Assembly (NCBI GenBank): GCA_022829145.1
Contig: CM040764.1
Span: 9,320,049-9,384,048, forward strand
Reading direction: 5' to 3'
Length of the DNA stretch: 64,000 bases
From: Albula goreensis
Lineage: Eukaryota > Chordata > Actinopteri > Albuliformes > Albulidae
Numbering within the stretch: position 1 is the first letter of the stretch; every line of letters begins with the position of its first letter. The position numbers were made by a program, and so were the translations under genes. Of this stretch, positions 36,370-53,400 are shown in pieces. The notes under the pieces were generated by a model that was not told the origin of the DNA, did no database searches, and saw nothing but the letters and a program-made list of their open reading frames with translations.

Positions 36370-39300
36370 TGTGTGAGATAGAGAGAGAGAGAGTGTGGTC
36401 TGAAAAGATAACATGTTGTCTTAAAATGTGCGTTATGTGTATTCCACTTACTTTATTTCAAACCCCTTATGCTTTAGGGTCCATGTGAACCATTGTTCTT
36501 GTCGTTGGTGTTGTCATTGTTGTCCTTGTCTGTGCATTTGTTTATTTATTTTTAAAAAGTATACAAGAATAATCAGCATTAACACCCTGTCTCCCACTTG
36601 CTTAGGCTAAACCCTTTACTGGTCAAATTAAAAAACAAAAGGAAAAAAGTTCCACTCTGAATTTAGGTTAGCACATCTGTGATTGGTCAGCTCACCCTGT
36701 TTTTAAATTTTTTAAAATTTTATCTTCTTCCTGCAGACAGTGCGCAGGTATGGGGTTAGGGGTTGCTTGGAGACAGGGTATCAGGGTGTCCCCCCAAGTT
36801 AGTGGGTGGGGGAAGGGTTTTAAATGTGCCAGAGGTAAGACAGACATTGAGCCAATGCAAAGGGTTTTCAATGAGGTGCTTCAAAATTGCAAGACTGCAA
36901 GACTGTCACCGCAGCATTTGGCAAACAAAATACAATACTTTTTCGGGTTTGTTTGGTTTTTTATCCTTGCTGTTAGTCACAGATGGTCTGTCAAATAATC
37001 TGTACACAGAAGTTGTAGGTATTGCATGAAAATGACACAAGGGGAGAACTTGCAAACTAAAAAATATAAATAAGCCTCTATATATAGAGATCTTTGAATT
37101 CTGTGTGGGGGAGAGTGGCAGTAAGAGTCCAAGCAAGACTTTCTCCCTGAAATATTTTTTTCTTTCCCAAGTGTTGATTTTTTTACACTCTAATTTAGTC
37201 CTAGTAAAGTGTTTTTGTGTTTTGAAAGTAGTGACAGAGAGTTAGTCTAAATGTGATGCATAGACTTAATTACATGAACAGAAGAGATGTGGAGAAACAA
37301 AAGGGTTAAGAAGAAGAGCCAGTTTCTATCCTTTCCTCTATACCAGTGTCCAAGGTAGCAGCACAGGTTTATTATGTTAACCAGATGGTGAGCTCCAAAT
37401 TATGAAGTGATTTTTATAGTTGTGTCTCTCAGTTTATAAGTGGTCCAGTTTGTCAGAGACTGAAAATACTTGAAGAGGCATGACTTAGGATTCTTGTAGC
37501 AGTAGATGGCCCTCTTCATCAGTGTTCATCACTTATCAAATGGCAGTGGGAACTCCTTGTACTAACAAGGAAGGCTGGAGCACAGGAGCTCACCATCTAG
37601 TCACTGTAGAGACTCTGTGTCAGAATGCTGCCGTGACCTTTCACCCCAGGACTTCACACTTGGGATTGTCATTGGTGCGCTTCCATCCCAAAATGTCCGT
37701 ATACTTTGGACCAGGCTGTGTGTTTTGAAAAGTAGCATATAGTAATTCCACAGTATGTGCAATTTAATGGAAAAAAATGATAATACACAAAATGTATTGC
37801 AGTGCAATTAACCCTGAAGGGACATCCTATAGCAGACATGTATATTTAGGCATTATAGAGATCTGAGGGATGATTAAGAAAAAAACAATAAAAAAAAGAA
37901 TGAATAAAAATGAAACATTTCTGCACATGTGGGGAGATCCTTCTTCCATGAGCATGTGTGTCAGTCTCAGACTCTGCACTCCAGTATTACAAAACGGCGA
38001 GCTGGAACCGGCCCTTTCCAAAGAGGCGTGTGTAACCCTTGCGTTTTTACTTTATGAAATGTATTTTTGAGATGTATATGGCACTTTCACAGACATGTAA
38101 CAGGAGCTCAGATCACGCTTGTCTCTGTTTTGAAAAAGCAGATTTTTAGAAGGGATTTTAAAAAAGCACTAATTATTATTAATATTATTATTTTGCTGTT
38201 TTTAATGCTGTGTCCTTTTTTCAAAATTGTTTGTTCAGTTCCATGTTAATATCAAGATGAAACCTTCACACAGAAGGATGCAGAGAGAGATGTTTTAAGG
38301 TTGGTTCATGTAAAAGGAACAAATCGACATTCATTTATTCAATGATGTAGCTGAGATTTTTTTTATTTGTGATCTATTTCAGACACTTGCTGGTTTTATA
38401 TATATATATATAAAAATATGTGTATGTGTATGAATATGCATCAATGATTAAGTTATGTTTTAATCATCCTGTGAGCTTGTGTGGAATCCTGAGATTTTTT
38501 CGAAGAAGATAATGATTTTATGTTGTAATGGAGAAGAGGAGGGTGTCTGTACTGTCTGAACCAAACTGTTAGAGGACATGGAAAATGGAACATTCACACC
38601 CACATCCCTTTTGAACCCTCAAATGACCATGTGCAACCTCAAATCTGATCGTTCAAACCCTTGGTTCACAGGTTTGAATACTCAGTTTTCTAATTTCAAA
38701 CATTTTACCTCTCTGTTTGCCCCTCCAAGACCATATTCGGCATTTGTATAAGTAGATTTATGGCTGATTTTTAATGAAACATTTTAGTGAATGTTTTCAG
38801 ATGTACAGCTCCTCAGTTTTGCTGTTATTGTTCAATTGACTGTCCAAAGATTTGATGAATATTTTAAAATTTTTGGTTAACTTCTCCATACAGGGGCTTA
38901 ATAAGTGAGCATAGAGGAGAGATGTCTCTCTGTTAGCCATTTCCACATGTTCCGTCTGCCGGTCCTTATCCCAAACACTCAGTTGAGTCAGCATGACCTC
39001 CCTCCTGCGGTATGCTGGGGAGCATGTGATTTGGGCTGGGTCATCTGACCCTGAGTCTTTTGTTTGGAGCAGAAAGTGGCCAGGGCTGCAGGATATGCTG
39101 TCCACTTCCCGTCTGCACTCATTTCCTTTGTGACCTTTGCTTGTGACTATTCAGTCTATATTTTTATTCCTTTTTTAAGAATGGTGTACAGCCAAACATA
39201 GTATTGCTAAACATGGTATTCCTCTCCCATACTCCTGTTCTGTTGTTTTGGGAGAAATGTGGATAAATGATGGTAGAGGGAAGAATGGAAAAATTTGGTA

Positions 39301-40037
39301 CATGCAGCCAGCCAGTAAACAGGTTTCCTGTCCTTGCCTCAGGTGACCACAAAATGGGGTCTTTGACTCAAATGCTCACCCGTAAAGCTGATGCTGTATT
39401 ATGAATGTCCCAGCTAAGCTGAGCTCAGCTTTTATATATACAAATATAATACAAATGAAAAAATACACATCTAGTTAGACTGAGATTAACAAAATTTGTT
39501 TGTGAATGTCAATTCTTTGGCTCCCAAATCAACAAATTTTTATGTATCCCATTTTTCCCTTGAATTCTGCAGCATGACAGAAAAAGAACAGATGTATTAA
39601 CATGTGGGACATACAGATGAAAGCAAATAATATGGAGGTGCAGTGATGTGTGGTGCCAGTCCCTTTGTTTACTCCACCTGTTGTGACGCCTGACGCTCCC
39701 CTGTCAATGGGAGCATCAGAGGAGCTCTTGTCACTCCTCAGCTTCACATCTGATATCTCTGAATCCACAGCATCAGTCGCTGAAACTGTCCTTCTGGAAA
39801 CAACTCTGTTTTTCCTCTATGGTTTTTTTTGTCTTTATCATTCTCCGTCCCGCTCTGTTTTTCCCTCTCCTCTCACTTCTTGCCTGTGTTGTTCTTTTTT
39901 TTAGTGTGACTGATGACAGTGGGTAGCAGCAGTTATTGCTGCTCCTTTAGTACTCTGACCAGATGAGCATTGTCATGAGGGTGTGGAGCTGGCCCAGGCA
40001 AATCAGACAGTACGGTCACAGCCTCCTTTATGTGTGA

Positions 40038-40083
40038 GGTGGGGTAGGGTGGGGTGGGGTGGGATGGAGTGGGGTGGGGGGGC
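40038..40083 (+). repeat. (GGGGT)n G-rich minisatellite
   Basis: Repeated GGGGT/GGGTA units with nine or so runs of three or more G on the plus strand. The tract has clear G-quadruplex-forming composition. Confidence 0.85.
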
Positions 40084-42375
40084 TGTTAGGGAGTGTGGGG
40101 TGTAGAATGTTGGATATTGAGTGGGACTATTATTACAAACTCCTGAGATGTTACAAAAATGAATAGAAGAAAATAAAATGAATTATATGTCCCCCTTGAA
40201 TGTTGTTACTGTTTTTTCCCCTGTCTCTCTCTGCTGTGTTTTGTGTGTTGAGTCTGTTGTTGTACACAGCTGCAGTCTAATGGAGCAGTGATGACAGCCC
40301 ATCGCATACAGTGTGTACAATTTGAGGCAATGGCTGAAAGACACCACAGAGGTAATGTTAGAGCCTCTCTGTTCCCCATTGCACTCATATCAGATCTGGG
40401 CCCTGCATTTGAGGGTGGAAGAAGGAAGTGACCATACTTAAGACAGTGATGATCTGCTCAGAGAAAAGCACCTCCTTGGTGCTTTAGCAGCACCCCACCC
40501 AAAACCATAAACATTGAATTCATGTTCTATATATGATATTGACATTGTTTGTTGTCTTATTTGACAAAATGTTGCGATGTTTTGTTGACACCATTGCTTG
40601 AGACAAAAATGTCAGTCCCTTTGCTGATAACTCTGCCTCTGCTGTCTGAGGTTCCCCATCGAGCCAGCAGATGTTCGTCTTAAGCTCAGCGTATGAACCA
40701 ACATCCTCTGCAACATCACTGCTGTGCCATGTTTCGACACCTTCTCGGGCTGAAGCTCACTTCCTCATTTCACAAGAAGCAAAGTGTGATGATGCGCGAC
40801 TGCACCCAAAGTAGGGAGCAAATACCGCTGCCTTTGCTCAGAAACTACCATCATCCATATAATGTGTCACAGCATGCAAGAGATTGTTTTACCAGTGAAA
40901 ACTAAAGCTGTGAAGTACATTCAAGTTGATATTCAAGGCCCAGAGCCATGGGGCCATTTTAGGAGCTGCCTAAGTCAGATTTGTATTAAAAAATGTAAAA
41001 CTCTTTTGACTTTGAAAATTGTACTGTGGTCCTGCTGGATGATGGTTCCAGAAAATGTAGATATATATTTGCAGTTGCAAAGCTTACATGAGTGAGTATT
41101 CCCTGTATTTACTAAATTTCCTGAAACTGCTTCTTGAATTTGAAGAGAGGGATAAAATCTCTTGTAGAAGGCTTGATCAAGTGAGCATTTTTAACGATGA
41201 AATCAGCGTTAAATTCCCATCCGCAGTTCTGTTCCTCAGACTCATTTCAGAATCAAGCACTCCCACCAGAACCGCTCCGAACAAACAGCACTTTTCTATC
41301 GCTTGTCAGAACATTCGCCATGTGCGAGCAAATACTTAGTATGGACTTTGTTCACTTCAATGTTTTTAGGCTTTTTTCTTTCAGCTTGAAAAGCTTAATC
41401 ATAAGCCATGCTGATTGCTGAAATCACTGCTAGAGGGCATGGATTTTTTCGCTGAATTGTGTTCTCTCCTCCGTGATGTTTGCTTCTGCCTCTTCATGCA
41501 ACAGTTTGGCTGGCAGAAAAAGAGGTGCGGCTTTGAACACACAGATGCGACTGTACAACCAATCATGCCGTAACCCCTTTTTTTTTTTTTTATTTCTCAC
41601 TATTTCACCTTATTGCTGGCCACTGTTGTTTCTCGCAACGTAAGAGTTGCTTTCTTAAGTGTGAAACATCAGTCATGGCACACATCAGGTTCACTGTGCT
41701 ATTAAGAGTATCTAAATATTTTGCCAACCCCATGAAAAACTGCTCAGAGTTAACATTTATACTATGAAGTTTGTTTTATTGATATTAATAGTACATAATT
41801 TGTTATGTGAACATTTTTTTCCCACTCAGGTTGTTATCAAGGGGGGAAAATGCACCAGATGAATATTGTGTTAGTCTGTTACTGTTATACTTTGTGTGTC
41901 TACTTTGAATTTTTAAAGTTATTTGACAAGCTGTGAGATTTTACCCAGAGCAAAATTAGTACTCCAACACACCTAATACTGTACTGCTATAACTCTTATT
42001 CTTCCTTTTAACAGCTACTGTAACTTGTTTGTATAAATAGCACCATCTAGTGGACGTTATATTGAACTGGACACCTGCTACAGCACTTCAAGTAAGCATT
42101 TAGCGTTACTGGATTGCACAGATACCCTACACTGCAGGACATCAGTTTGTGGAGTAAGGAGAGAGACTGAAAGGGGGAGAACTGTAAATCTTAACTTCAT
42201 TGACAGCAGATTGTGAGATTTAACAAGCTATTAAAAAATGTTTCTTTATACAGGGATCTCAGTAGGAGGTGGCTGGGTGGGAATGTGGGTTGGAGGTGGA
42301 GTTCCAGTAGCAGCACAACACCAGAGAAGATCAGAGGGGGGGAGGCAGGACCTGGTGGGGGTCAGAGGTTAGGGG

Positions 42376-46389
<4,014 letters not shown>

Positions 46390-47464
46390 ATTAGGAAAAA
46401 AACGCTGCAACCTCAATCCACGATTTTGAAAAACCTGATTCGTTATGTATTTATACTATAGCGGGATTCACTGCAATGTTGATAACCCAATGTGCGAAAC
46501 AATGCGCTATCTTCTGCTGCTGTCAAAGCCCCAGCCGCAGGAAGAGCTAGCGTTATCTTCCTGACTCTGCAGAGGGGGTGGAGCCGCTAGCGAGTCCCCA
46601 TAGCAAACACACGATGGCGCGCTTGGCATTTCTGTTCACAAAGTATTTGAGTACATAAGAGTGACGATGGGGGAGTAGGTCTGATTTTTTAACAGTATGC
46701 GACGACAAGTGCAATTTTAGTCTACTTTTAAAATGTTCTTAGTTACACAAGCAAGCACACAAAGTAACCAATTGTGACAAACGAGCAACAGATCAAGTAA
46801 ATTGAATCAGATGTTTAATTTATACTTTGATAAGTAAGTCAGGTAAAATACCCATATTTGTCATCAGATAATGTTTCCAAGTAGTTAGCCTCACAATTTA
46901 AGGAGTTCTTTCTTTGGATCAACAAAATATTAAGTGCACTTAACTTTAGTGTAGCCTAAGTACCAGCAATATATTTATGTAATGACTAATCTAACGAACA
47001 TAGATCCATAGAAATTATACTACTGTGGTTTACTATTTTTCCGCAGTCCAAAATCGGTTTGGTAATGTAAGTACAGTATTCCGAAGTTCAGATGCCACAA
47101 ATGGTAACATAACGAAGTGTGGCTTATTCACAATATCATTATATCGAACTCATCATATAGTAACACAGATATAATAGCTGTAACAAGAACCAACATTCCC
47201 AGCGGATCCTCAGGACCAAACTTGAGAGCCACTGAGACGGCATTCCAATTTCCCAGCATGCATGGCTAGTGCGCACATAACGCAGAACCGAGCCTGTCTA
47301 TGAGTAGCGCCATTTCAGCCGAAACACCATCAGCTAGAGACGCACTGATTGCGGGAGTAGTTTTTGTAAGAGACGTTTTTGTAAAATAAAAACGATAGAA
47401 GATACAAACGTATCAATAGAAGTATACCGAAACGACGTCTTTTGAGCGAGAAAGGTATTCTGAA
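46390..47464. promoter_or_regulatory. Divergent rab11b/hnrnpm promoter region
   Basis: About 1.1 kb between the two start codons. GC-richer stretches flank each gene (46500-46620 near rab11b, 47210-47464 near hnrnpm), with an AT-rich middle. AAATGGCGC in reverse orientation at about 47307-47315 is a YY1-type site just upstream of the probable hnrnpm 5' UTR. No TATA box is placed convincingly. No coding frame is seen. Confidence 0.5.
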
Positions 47465-50400
47465 ATGTCAACCGAAGCAGCTCCAGAAAAACCGGCCCTG
47501 GGGTAAGTGGCATATTACAGCTATCGCTAGCTGAACGTGACTGTCAGCATAAGACAAATTCAGCCGATCGTGCCAGTGCCTTCTAAGGTTGGTAACGTAG
47601 CTAGTAATATGTTACCCTTTAATGCATAGCTCTCGCCAGATAAGTTTATTTTGTTTGTCTGATTATTTGACCAATGCTGAATTCGTACTTGTATCTTCAA
47701 GTGCTAACTTTAGCAAGTTAGCCTAGCCAAAGCCAGGTATTTTAGTGGCAAGATAGCGCAGCATGCGGCGTAATTCTCTGTAATATTAATATTATCTATT
47801 GAAGCCAACTGCAATGGGATGCTTCGCCTGTATTTATAATAATATATACTGTATTGTGGTTAAGAAGTTAAGAAGCAAGTTCTGTAACTTTATCGGCCTG
47901 ACATTGTAAAACATGTCTGTACTTATCACTAACTTAACTGTATGCTAATTTGTGAGAATTGACCATCTTGCGGAATTTCCTATGGATAATATAGATGGCA
48001 TGCAATTGTAAAGGCTATAGACCAGCAATATGATCGACAGATGCCTTTCTGGAAAACCATATGATTCACCGAAGCAAGGACGATGCTGTGTTGATTAAAA
48101 TTGATGTTTGTCAATATAACTTATGTTGTAATGGTACACGTTGGAATGGTGTTGTTTGGTAAAAACTTCATCCGTTGGGCAGGTTCTATGTGCGTTGTGC
48201 TCTTGTTGCGATGCTTCTCATGAGATCCCTTAGGAACAGACAATTTTTAATTTCAATATGACATTGTATATTGGGTTCCTTTTGTGATTGACACATCTCC
48301 CAGTATTAAACTGAAATTGACACTGCGTTATTTTTCTGAACAGAAGCGGGATGAATGGCAAGCCCAACCACGAAAGCAGGAAGGAAAGGCCACCTAAACG
48401 AGGCGGCGGGCGCTTTGAGCCCTATGCAAACCAGTCCAGGAGATTCAGAGTGTTTGTGAGCAACATCCCATTTGACGTGAAATGGCAAGCACTCAAAGAT
48501 CTCATGAAAGAAAAAGGTACCGTAAGGGAATTGGGTGGGTGCAGGGTGACGATTCCCAAATAGCGTGTTTTTTTTTTTTTCTTTTTACTGTTTTTGTGGG
48601 AACGCCTCGTCATTAGTTGTCCATCACTAATATAGATGCCTCGGTTCACATGTTACAGTAAAACCCTCTATGCGATTTACCAGCAGTTTTGGGGTATCAC
48701 CTAAGACGCCTCAGCTCCCTTGAGAGGGGTGGTGATGTGCCCCCCCTTAATTCATTCCCAAACGCACACTCCCAGTCAGCAGTTTGAGAATTAAAAGGTG
48801 TTTGTCGGCAGATTGGCCGAAAATGCCCCCGTCTCTTAACAGTAACCAAAGGGGAAGGATTTGTTCAGAAACTGAAATCTCCAGTGGCTTCAGCTGGAAG
48901 TTTAATGGGCCAGCACGACCCCTGTGGAACATTGGGAAATGTGTCTTTGTTCAGAGTTGCTGTTGAGCATTTCAGAAGGTTGCAGCGTCCCCTACCAAAG
49001 CGTTGCCATCTGGCGAAGCATGTAGAACTTTTGAATCTCTGACTTTTGCAAAGGGCAAGCCTAATCGGGCACAGATTTCAGCAGAGAGGGGACCAAAAAA
49101 ACTCCCTCCTTCCCTGTGGTCATGTTCTGACAACCGCTGACTGGCGCTTAACTGGTTTGAGTTGACACGTTGTGGCTGATCTTGAACTTTCGAAAGACAA
49201 TATTCTTGAGTTAGAGCATTCACATCGAGTCGGTCTCTGGCCTGGTGACAATTCAGTGTTAATCTCTTGAAAGTAATTGGAATGTTGAGAAATGTTGTGT
49301 TTCTGCTTTCCAGCTTTGATCAATTGCAAAGCATTAGTTCATTTTCAAACTGTAAAACTGAAAGGTCGCCTCTGGAAGCTGTTGCACTCCTGTCTTTTTA
49401 AACCAGGTGGTGTAATGATGTATAGTATGATCCGTTACAATGTATCAGTCAGTGGCTTTGATCATAATGGCTCACAGCCACATGTATGCCAAACAGTTTA
49501 ACATTAAGCTGTTGTAATACGAGTATATGAGTATTTCTTGCTCGGTTATGTTCAGGATGGTATGATATTGGGAACGGCTCTGCCTTGATTGTGATGATTC
49601 TGTGTAGCATTAAATTGCGTTCTCTTTTTTTAGGTTGTGCCACAGCGAATGTGGTTACTGGCTGATGTCACAGCAGAGATGCTCTTCAGTGCCGTTGGAA
49701 GTGTGTTAGGGGACAGTGTGGGGGGTACGGGTCTACAAAGTGATGCTGTTTCTTACACCTGTCCTTGTTTTAAACTTTGGATTGGTCGAGGATCAGAATG
49801 TTCATTCCACACACTGATTTGTGGGTAGGGTTTTTTCAGCTGCTGTGAAACGGTCCGTGTTGTCGTGGACTTCAGCCAAAAACAAGTGTTTGGTTGTTGG
49901 CATTTGGGTGACTGTTGGGCATTCGTAGGCCACTTTGTCCTCTGTAAATGGTTCCAAATTTGCCTTTTTATGAACTCCCCGGAGTACTCTGAAGTTGGTT
50001 ACAATCGATCTGTTTGCTTGTAGTCGGGGAAAGTACTGCGCAGAGTTGCTTTTTGGTGGCACCATTTATTAACGGGTTGCGATAGACCATAAGGAACCTC
50101 ATTTATGATTTATCTTTTGGCTGTGACTCAAAATTGGAAATCTTCGGGAACTTCATTACTTTCCCCTTGTTAATTCTGATTAGATTATTGTCTGTTTCTC
50201 TTACGAGTTGTATAACAAGGACAGGTTAAGAAGTCATTTCTGAGCAGGCGAGCGGCCTCTTTGTAGATCTGTACCGGTATCGGTGTGTTAGCTGAGTTGC
50301 TGTGGGGGGGATGTGGACTCTCCGGTGGAGTGCACCGTCACCTCCCGGTTTGCCGATGTCTTCTCTAAACCCCACTGTTCTCTTTGGCTTCTCTCCCTTG

Positions 50401-53400
50401 GTGTGTGTCGTCTGGAATCTGATTTATAGTGGGTGAGGTAACATACGTGGAACACTTAATGGACGCAGAAGGCAAATCGAGGGTAAGTGATGAGATCTCA
50501 TTGTAAGAAAAAAAAAACATAAAAAAGCTTGCGATTCCCTTTAGAGTGCATAGATGTTGACATTTATTTTAAAGTTTTTTAAATTCATCTAACATAGATA
50601 CTGGTTTATGGAGGCAGGGGTGATGTCTGTTCTGGAAAGTGTTTTTTGGGTGCTTAACTGGCACTGAGATGGTCCTAAATAGGTTATTACTACAGGATTG
50701 AGGCATGGGGGGGGTGGTGTTTGGCTCTGTTGCATTTCTGGTGCAACATGACCTTTGAACTTGGAAGCTGGCTCAGAGTTCTTTGTTCTTGATGGATTTG
50801 ACCACAGCAGGAATCATGACTGACTGAGGAAACTCAGCCTGAATCATCATATCTGAGTTTAATTTAATTTTTATGGCAGCCACAATGAACTGACAAGCTT
50901 TAAAATGGGTGCTTCTAAACATGCCGCACGGTGCTTATTGCTGGAGGTCTGCCTTGGGTGTGGAGAAATTTGACAGTAGTTGGACATTCTACGCTCGGTA
51001 TTCTCTCCTTGCTCACCCGTAAATGTTGTAAAAGAATGCAAGGTTTGGATCGGACAGTGGCTGAACATAATTGTTTTCTTTGTAATGGAGGAAACTGTAG
51101 CTGGGCAGAATCGTTAATCTGTCAGTTACTATTGGTGGTGTTAAACCTGCATGGATAGCATTGGAGATGACAGTAACTTGTATGAAAGGTAAATACAGTT
51201 GAAAACAAACATCTTGTTCTTAAGAACATTTAAGTTATGATTTGTGTCTAATTTGGATTTTTGTTTCTCTTTTTTTGCCCCCTTGTTGGTGTCTGGCATA
51301 AATAAATGAAGGGCTGTGCGTAAGTTAAAAATAATATATACATATATTACATTTTTTTTTTTTTAGAAAACATATTAACCTAAATTTGTATTTACTCATT
51401 GAATAGTGCTGAGCTCTCATGTTGTCTTTTGACAGAATTGTTGAGTTCAGGACTGAGGAGCTGATGAAGAAGGCCGTAGAGAAGGTCAACAAGTACAACT
51501 TCAACGGGAGGCCACTTAAAGTCAAGGAGGTCTTTTTTTTTTCTTTCTTAGCAGAATGATTAATAACACTTGAGCAGGTGCGTGATTGCTGGCCAAGGAC
51601 TTTCGGATGAGGCTGGCTGTGGAGCACTTTGTATGGTGGTGTGCACTCAACTCTTCGTCCTTGAATAAATAAACCTAAGTGCAAGTCAGTTCTGTTAAGA
51701 TGATTATTTAGACTGTCATTGCAAGTCTGAAGACTGGTAATCTGTTCATTTTCAGAAATTGATATAAAACCAATTGCTGTTGAATAGTCCTACCTCCAGG
51801 AACAGCCTAGATTTTAATTTTATTAGTCTATTGGTACATTTGTTTGACATGTATCACCCCAGAGCTGTCATTAAGCCTCATTCCACGTGATGACCTGAGG
51901 TCAGTGGGTCAGTGTGGCATTTCTGCAGGGGCATTCTTCCTGATAACTGTGCAGTGCTGCTTGCTAATGGGTTTTTGCATTGACCTAAACAGTGATGAAG
52001 GGTATGTGACATCATTGACTCCTCTCCTCTCTTTAACCCCATCTGTCAGGACCCTGATGGAGAGTTTGCAAGGCGAGCGGCCCAGCGGGTACAGGGGGGC
52101 GGAGCAGGAGGTCCCCCGGGTGGGATGGGGGATGGGTGGGATGGGTGGGAGGATGGGCCCTGGTCCAGGAGCCCCTCCCATGGTGAGCATCCCACCCAGC
52201 CTCTTAGACAACCCCAACATCCCCAACGAGATCATTCATGGCCTGCAGGCAGGGAAGATCGGCAGCACCGTCTTTGTGGCCAACGTAAGCATTGGGGCTG
52301 TTAACTACTTTGAATAGTAGTTTGTTCTGTTTTCACTTGAGCTCATGGCACATGAAATGAAACATGAGGAAAGGACTCATAGGGCACAGGGATCAGACGC
52401 TCTTAAATTATGAATGCACTCCAGATGATGGAGGACTCCCAACCTGAGTTTGGAGATTTCTGGTACCTAGGGCAGGTCAGGTTGGTTGTGTGACTCACAG
52501 ATTCACAAGGGGAGGGAGGGCGCATTGAGAGCACAGGTTTGACAGGGCCAGTCCAAACAACACCTGAAAACTAGCACTTTGAGATTGCCAGTGGAATATG
52601 CAAGAAATGCAACAAGTAAGAGTTTTTATTTATCCCCCACAGCTGGACTACAAGGTGGGCTGGAAAAAGCTGAAGGAGGTGTTTGGCATGGCCGGCGTGG
52701 TGCTGCGTGCCGACATCCTGGAGGACAGAGATGGGAAGAGCAGAGGAATGGGCACCATTACCTTTGAGATGCCCATTGAAGCAGTGCAGGCAGTGTGTAT
52801 CCTTTCCCAGCACCGGCTCCACAGCTACAGAAGTGACACAAATTCAAAGTGCAGGGTGCCTCAGAGCTTTGCAGATGGGTGATTCTGTAAATTAGGGGAT
52901 CAGCGAGTGACACTATGCTTGTTATGGGAAAACAAGCACATTTCCACAATGAGACTATATAACCTGGTGGAGGCCCTAATAGCTTGAGTCAATTGGAATA
53001 CATATACATTGACTGTGTAACTTATACCAGGAACAATGGTCATTTGAAGTAGGAGTCACAATTTCACAATATTAAATGACTAATAAAGGAAAACAATATT
53101 TCAGTAAAAGCTTGTTTTAACCAATTATGGCAATGGAGGTTTTAATGTGCAACACTTTTTAAAGAAATACCAGCATATGTCCGTTGATTCCATTTTATTG
53201 TTAAGTTTAAAACCAAATAGAATAAAAACACTTCCCACCTTTATGTAAGGAACTGAAAAATTGTTAATGTGAGATATAAATAGTTGATATTTTGGAATGG
53301 GCTGATTAAAAATGCATTCTGATATCACAAATTGGAATGCAATTTGGTCCACATTATTTTGTTCAAAATTAAAAATGGTTTATTGTGTAGCGTCCGGGGA

